Below are positions 20,747 to 21,507 of a stretch of 21,507 nucleotides of DNA, piece by piece. Where the stretch lies: assembly GCA_024811115.1 (NCBI GenBank), contig JAKOGH010000894.1, forward strand, positions 1-21,507, written 5' to 3'. The position numbers and the translations under genes are program-made. Under the pieces are notes generated by a model. It saw only the letters and a list, made by a program, of their open reading frames with translations. It was not told the DNA's origin and did no database searches. Source of the DNA: Terana coerulea (Eukaryota > Basidiomycota > Agaricomycetes > Polyporales > Phanerochaetaceae). Each line of letters starts with the position of its first letter. Position 1 is the stretch's first letter.

Positions 20747-21205
20747 CTAAAGAGAACTTTCAGTATTGGCAAATGGAACTACGGCACAACGTACGCCGAG
20801 TATGGACTCAAGACTGGATGAATCACTGCTCGGTAAGAATGGAGATAGTCAAACACTAGTCAGATATAAAACGGAAGGGACTGTATTGAGCAGTACATAC
20901 CGACGAGAGCAGTTACCAAAAGTCAAGGAACGCCTTTGTTTGTGGTGTTCCAGAAAGGAAACACATCAACGAGCTAACGGCTGCGTGAAGGGACATATAT
21001 CAGTAATGGCCGACGACACAGCAACTACTTATATATACGGACTTGTACCCTTATCAGTAGCCTAAAGCCCCTACACCGAAGTCAGTCAGCGAGCGAGCCT
21101 ATGGATTGCGTTGAGAGATGGCTGACTTGAACGTGGAGTGTACCAGCTGGAGGGAGCGAGCCACACCCGACACAGCCGCCGTTCAAAATTGCATCTGGGT
21201 GGCAG
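20747..21205. other. Intergenic, no supported gene
   Basis: Between the TPR-CHAT 5' region and the retroelement fragment I see no gene. A ttatatata patch at about 21028-21036 is TATA-like but has no recognised gene beyond it. The region could hold the TPR-CHAT promoter or further decayed retroelement sequence. Confidence 0.5.
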
Positions 21206-21507
21206 GTGCTGCGCGGAAAGCGCCGGCAACTAGTGATGACAAATCTCGACCGCCGGTACCGCGAGTGGGCCGGTAAGGAGATCAACATCAAACCTAAACC
21301 TTTCATGAGATACCTGGGTTCATGCTGGACCCGAAACTCGTGGAAGCATCACATAGAGTTTTACTGCAACAAAGGAGTAACACCATCAAGCGCCTTAATG
21401 CTTCGCACCTTCTGAAGCGAGGGCTATCGCCCATCCATAAACGGAGATTATACATCTCCAACGTTGTCCCTGTAATCCTGTACAGAGCGCAGTTATGGTG
21501 GTCCCCG
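21206..21507 (+). mobile_element. Decayed non-LTR (LINE-type) retrotransposon reverse-transcriptase fragment
   Basis: The plus strand reads through pieces typical of the region after the catalytic core of fungal LINE reverse transcriptases: KPFMRYLG, then MLDPKL, HHIEFYCNKGVT, RGLSPIHKRRLYIS and VVPVILYRAQLWW. In intact elements these run in one frame. Here they switch frame at about 21320, 21335 and 21405, and a stop follows the HHIEFYC piece, so the copy cannot be functional. The fragment runs off the window's right edge; the catalytic motifs, if present, would lie upstream and are not visible. Confidence 0.75.

Noticed and set aside
20766..21065. 99-codon plus-strand ORF left of the retroelement fragment
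   Set aside because: It starts at a TTG, has no recognisable domain, and overlaps the presumed TPR-CHAT promoter region.
1..21507. tRNA genes, rRNA or CRISPR-like arrays
   Set aside because: No convincing tRNA B-box (GGTTCGA-type) with a foldable cloverleaf was noticed by eye, and the only regular repeat array is the coding TPR array. A covariance-model scan was not possible.

Overview
The window looks like nuclear DNA of a mushroom-forming basidiomycete (Agaricomycetes). The evidence is protein-coding genes cut by many 47-68 bp introns with GT..AG ends, a TPR-CHAT gene of the kind expanded in these fungi, a Ser/Thr/Pro-rich single-pass membrane protein, two fungal-type MFS transporter classes, and a decayed non-LTR retrotransposon. 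All splice models were built by hand from reading frame, family conservation and GT..AG signals. No species is claimed.

Left part (1-8175): a 23-exon allantoate-permease-type MFS transporter (+, 420-3223, 524 aa); a gene-free stretch; a six-exon single-pass membrane protein with a PPPY tail (+, 4381-5636, 321 aa); and, convergent with it, a GC-rich seven-exon sugar/quinate-type transporter (-, 8065-6056, 533 aa) with a CT-rich core promoter.

Middle (8176-15052): about 3 kb with no convincing gene, only one long unexplained ORF and a possible F-box-like relic. Next comes a second allantoate-permease-type transporter (-, 13883-11157, 515 aa), a paralogue of the first. All 22 introns match in position and phase, and exons 2 to 23 have the same lengths. 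Just upstream of it lies a third, broken copy (about 14410-15052, minus) holding only the promoter region and exon 1. It matches 1-640 in inverted orientation, so the window carries a roughly 640 bp inverted repeat with arms about 14 kb apart.

Right part (15053-21507): about 1.6 kb without a recognised gene, then a TPR-CHAT gene (-, 20534 or further upstream to 16693). It has about twelve 45-residue TPR-like repeats encoded by a 135-bp DNA repeat, followed by a CHAT (caspase-like) domain with its His and Cys in place. Four single-base frameshifts break it, and a 195-bp insertion flanked by 7-bp direct repeats sits in the repeat array. The frame then needs only a 168-bp GT..AG intron inside the insertion to continue. 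The window ends in a frameshifted reverse-transcriptase fragment of a non-LTR element.

The most notable points are the twin transporters with identical intron architecture (including a 9-nt microexon) plus their promoter/exon-1 inverted duplicate, and the decayed TPR-CHAT gene with a possible intron-gain insertion. I saw no operon, CRISPR array, rRNA or tRNA.
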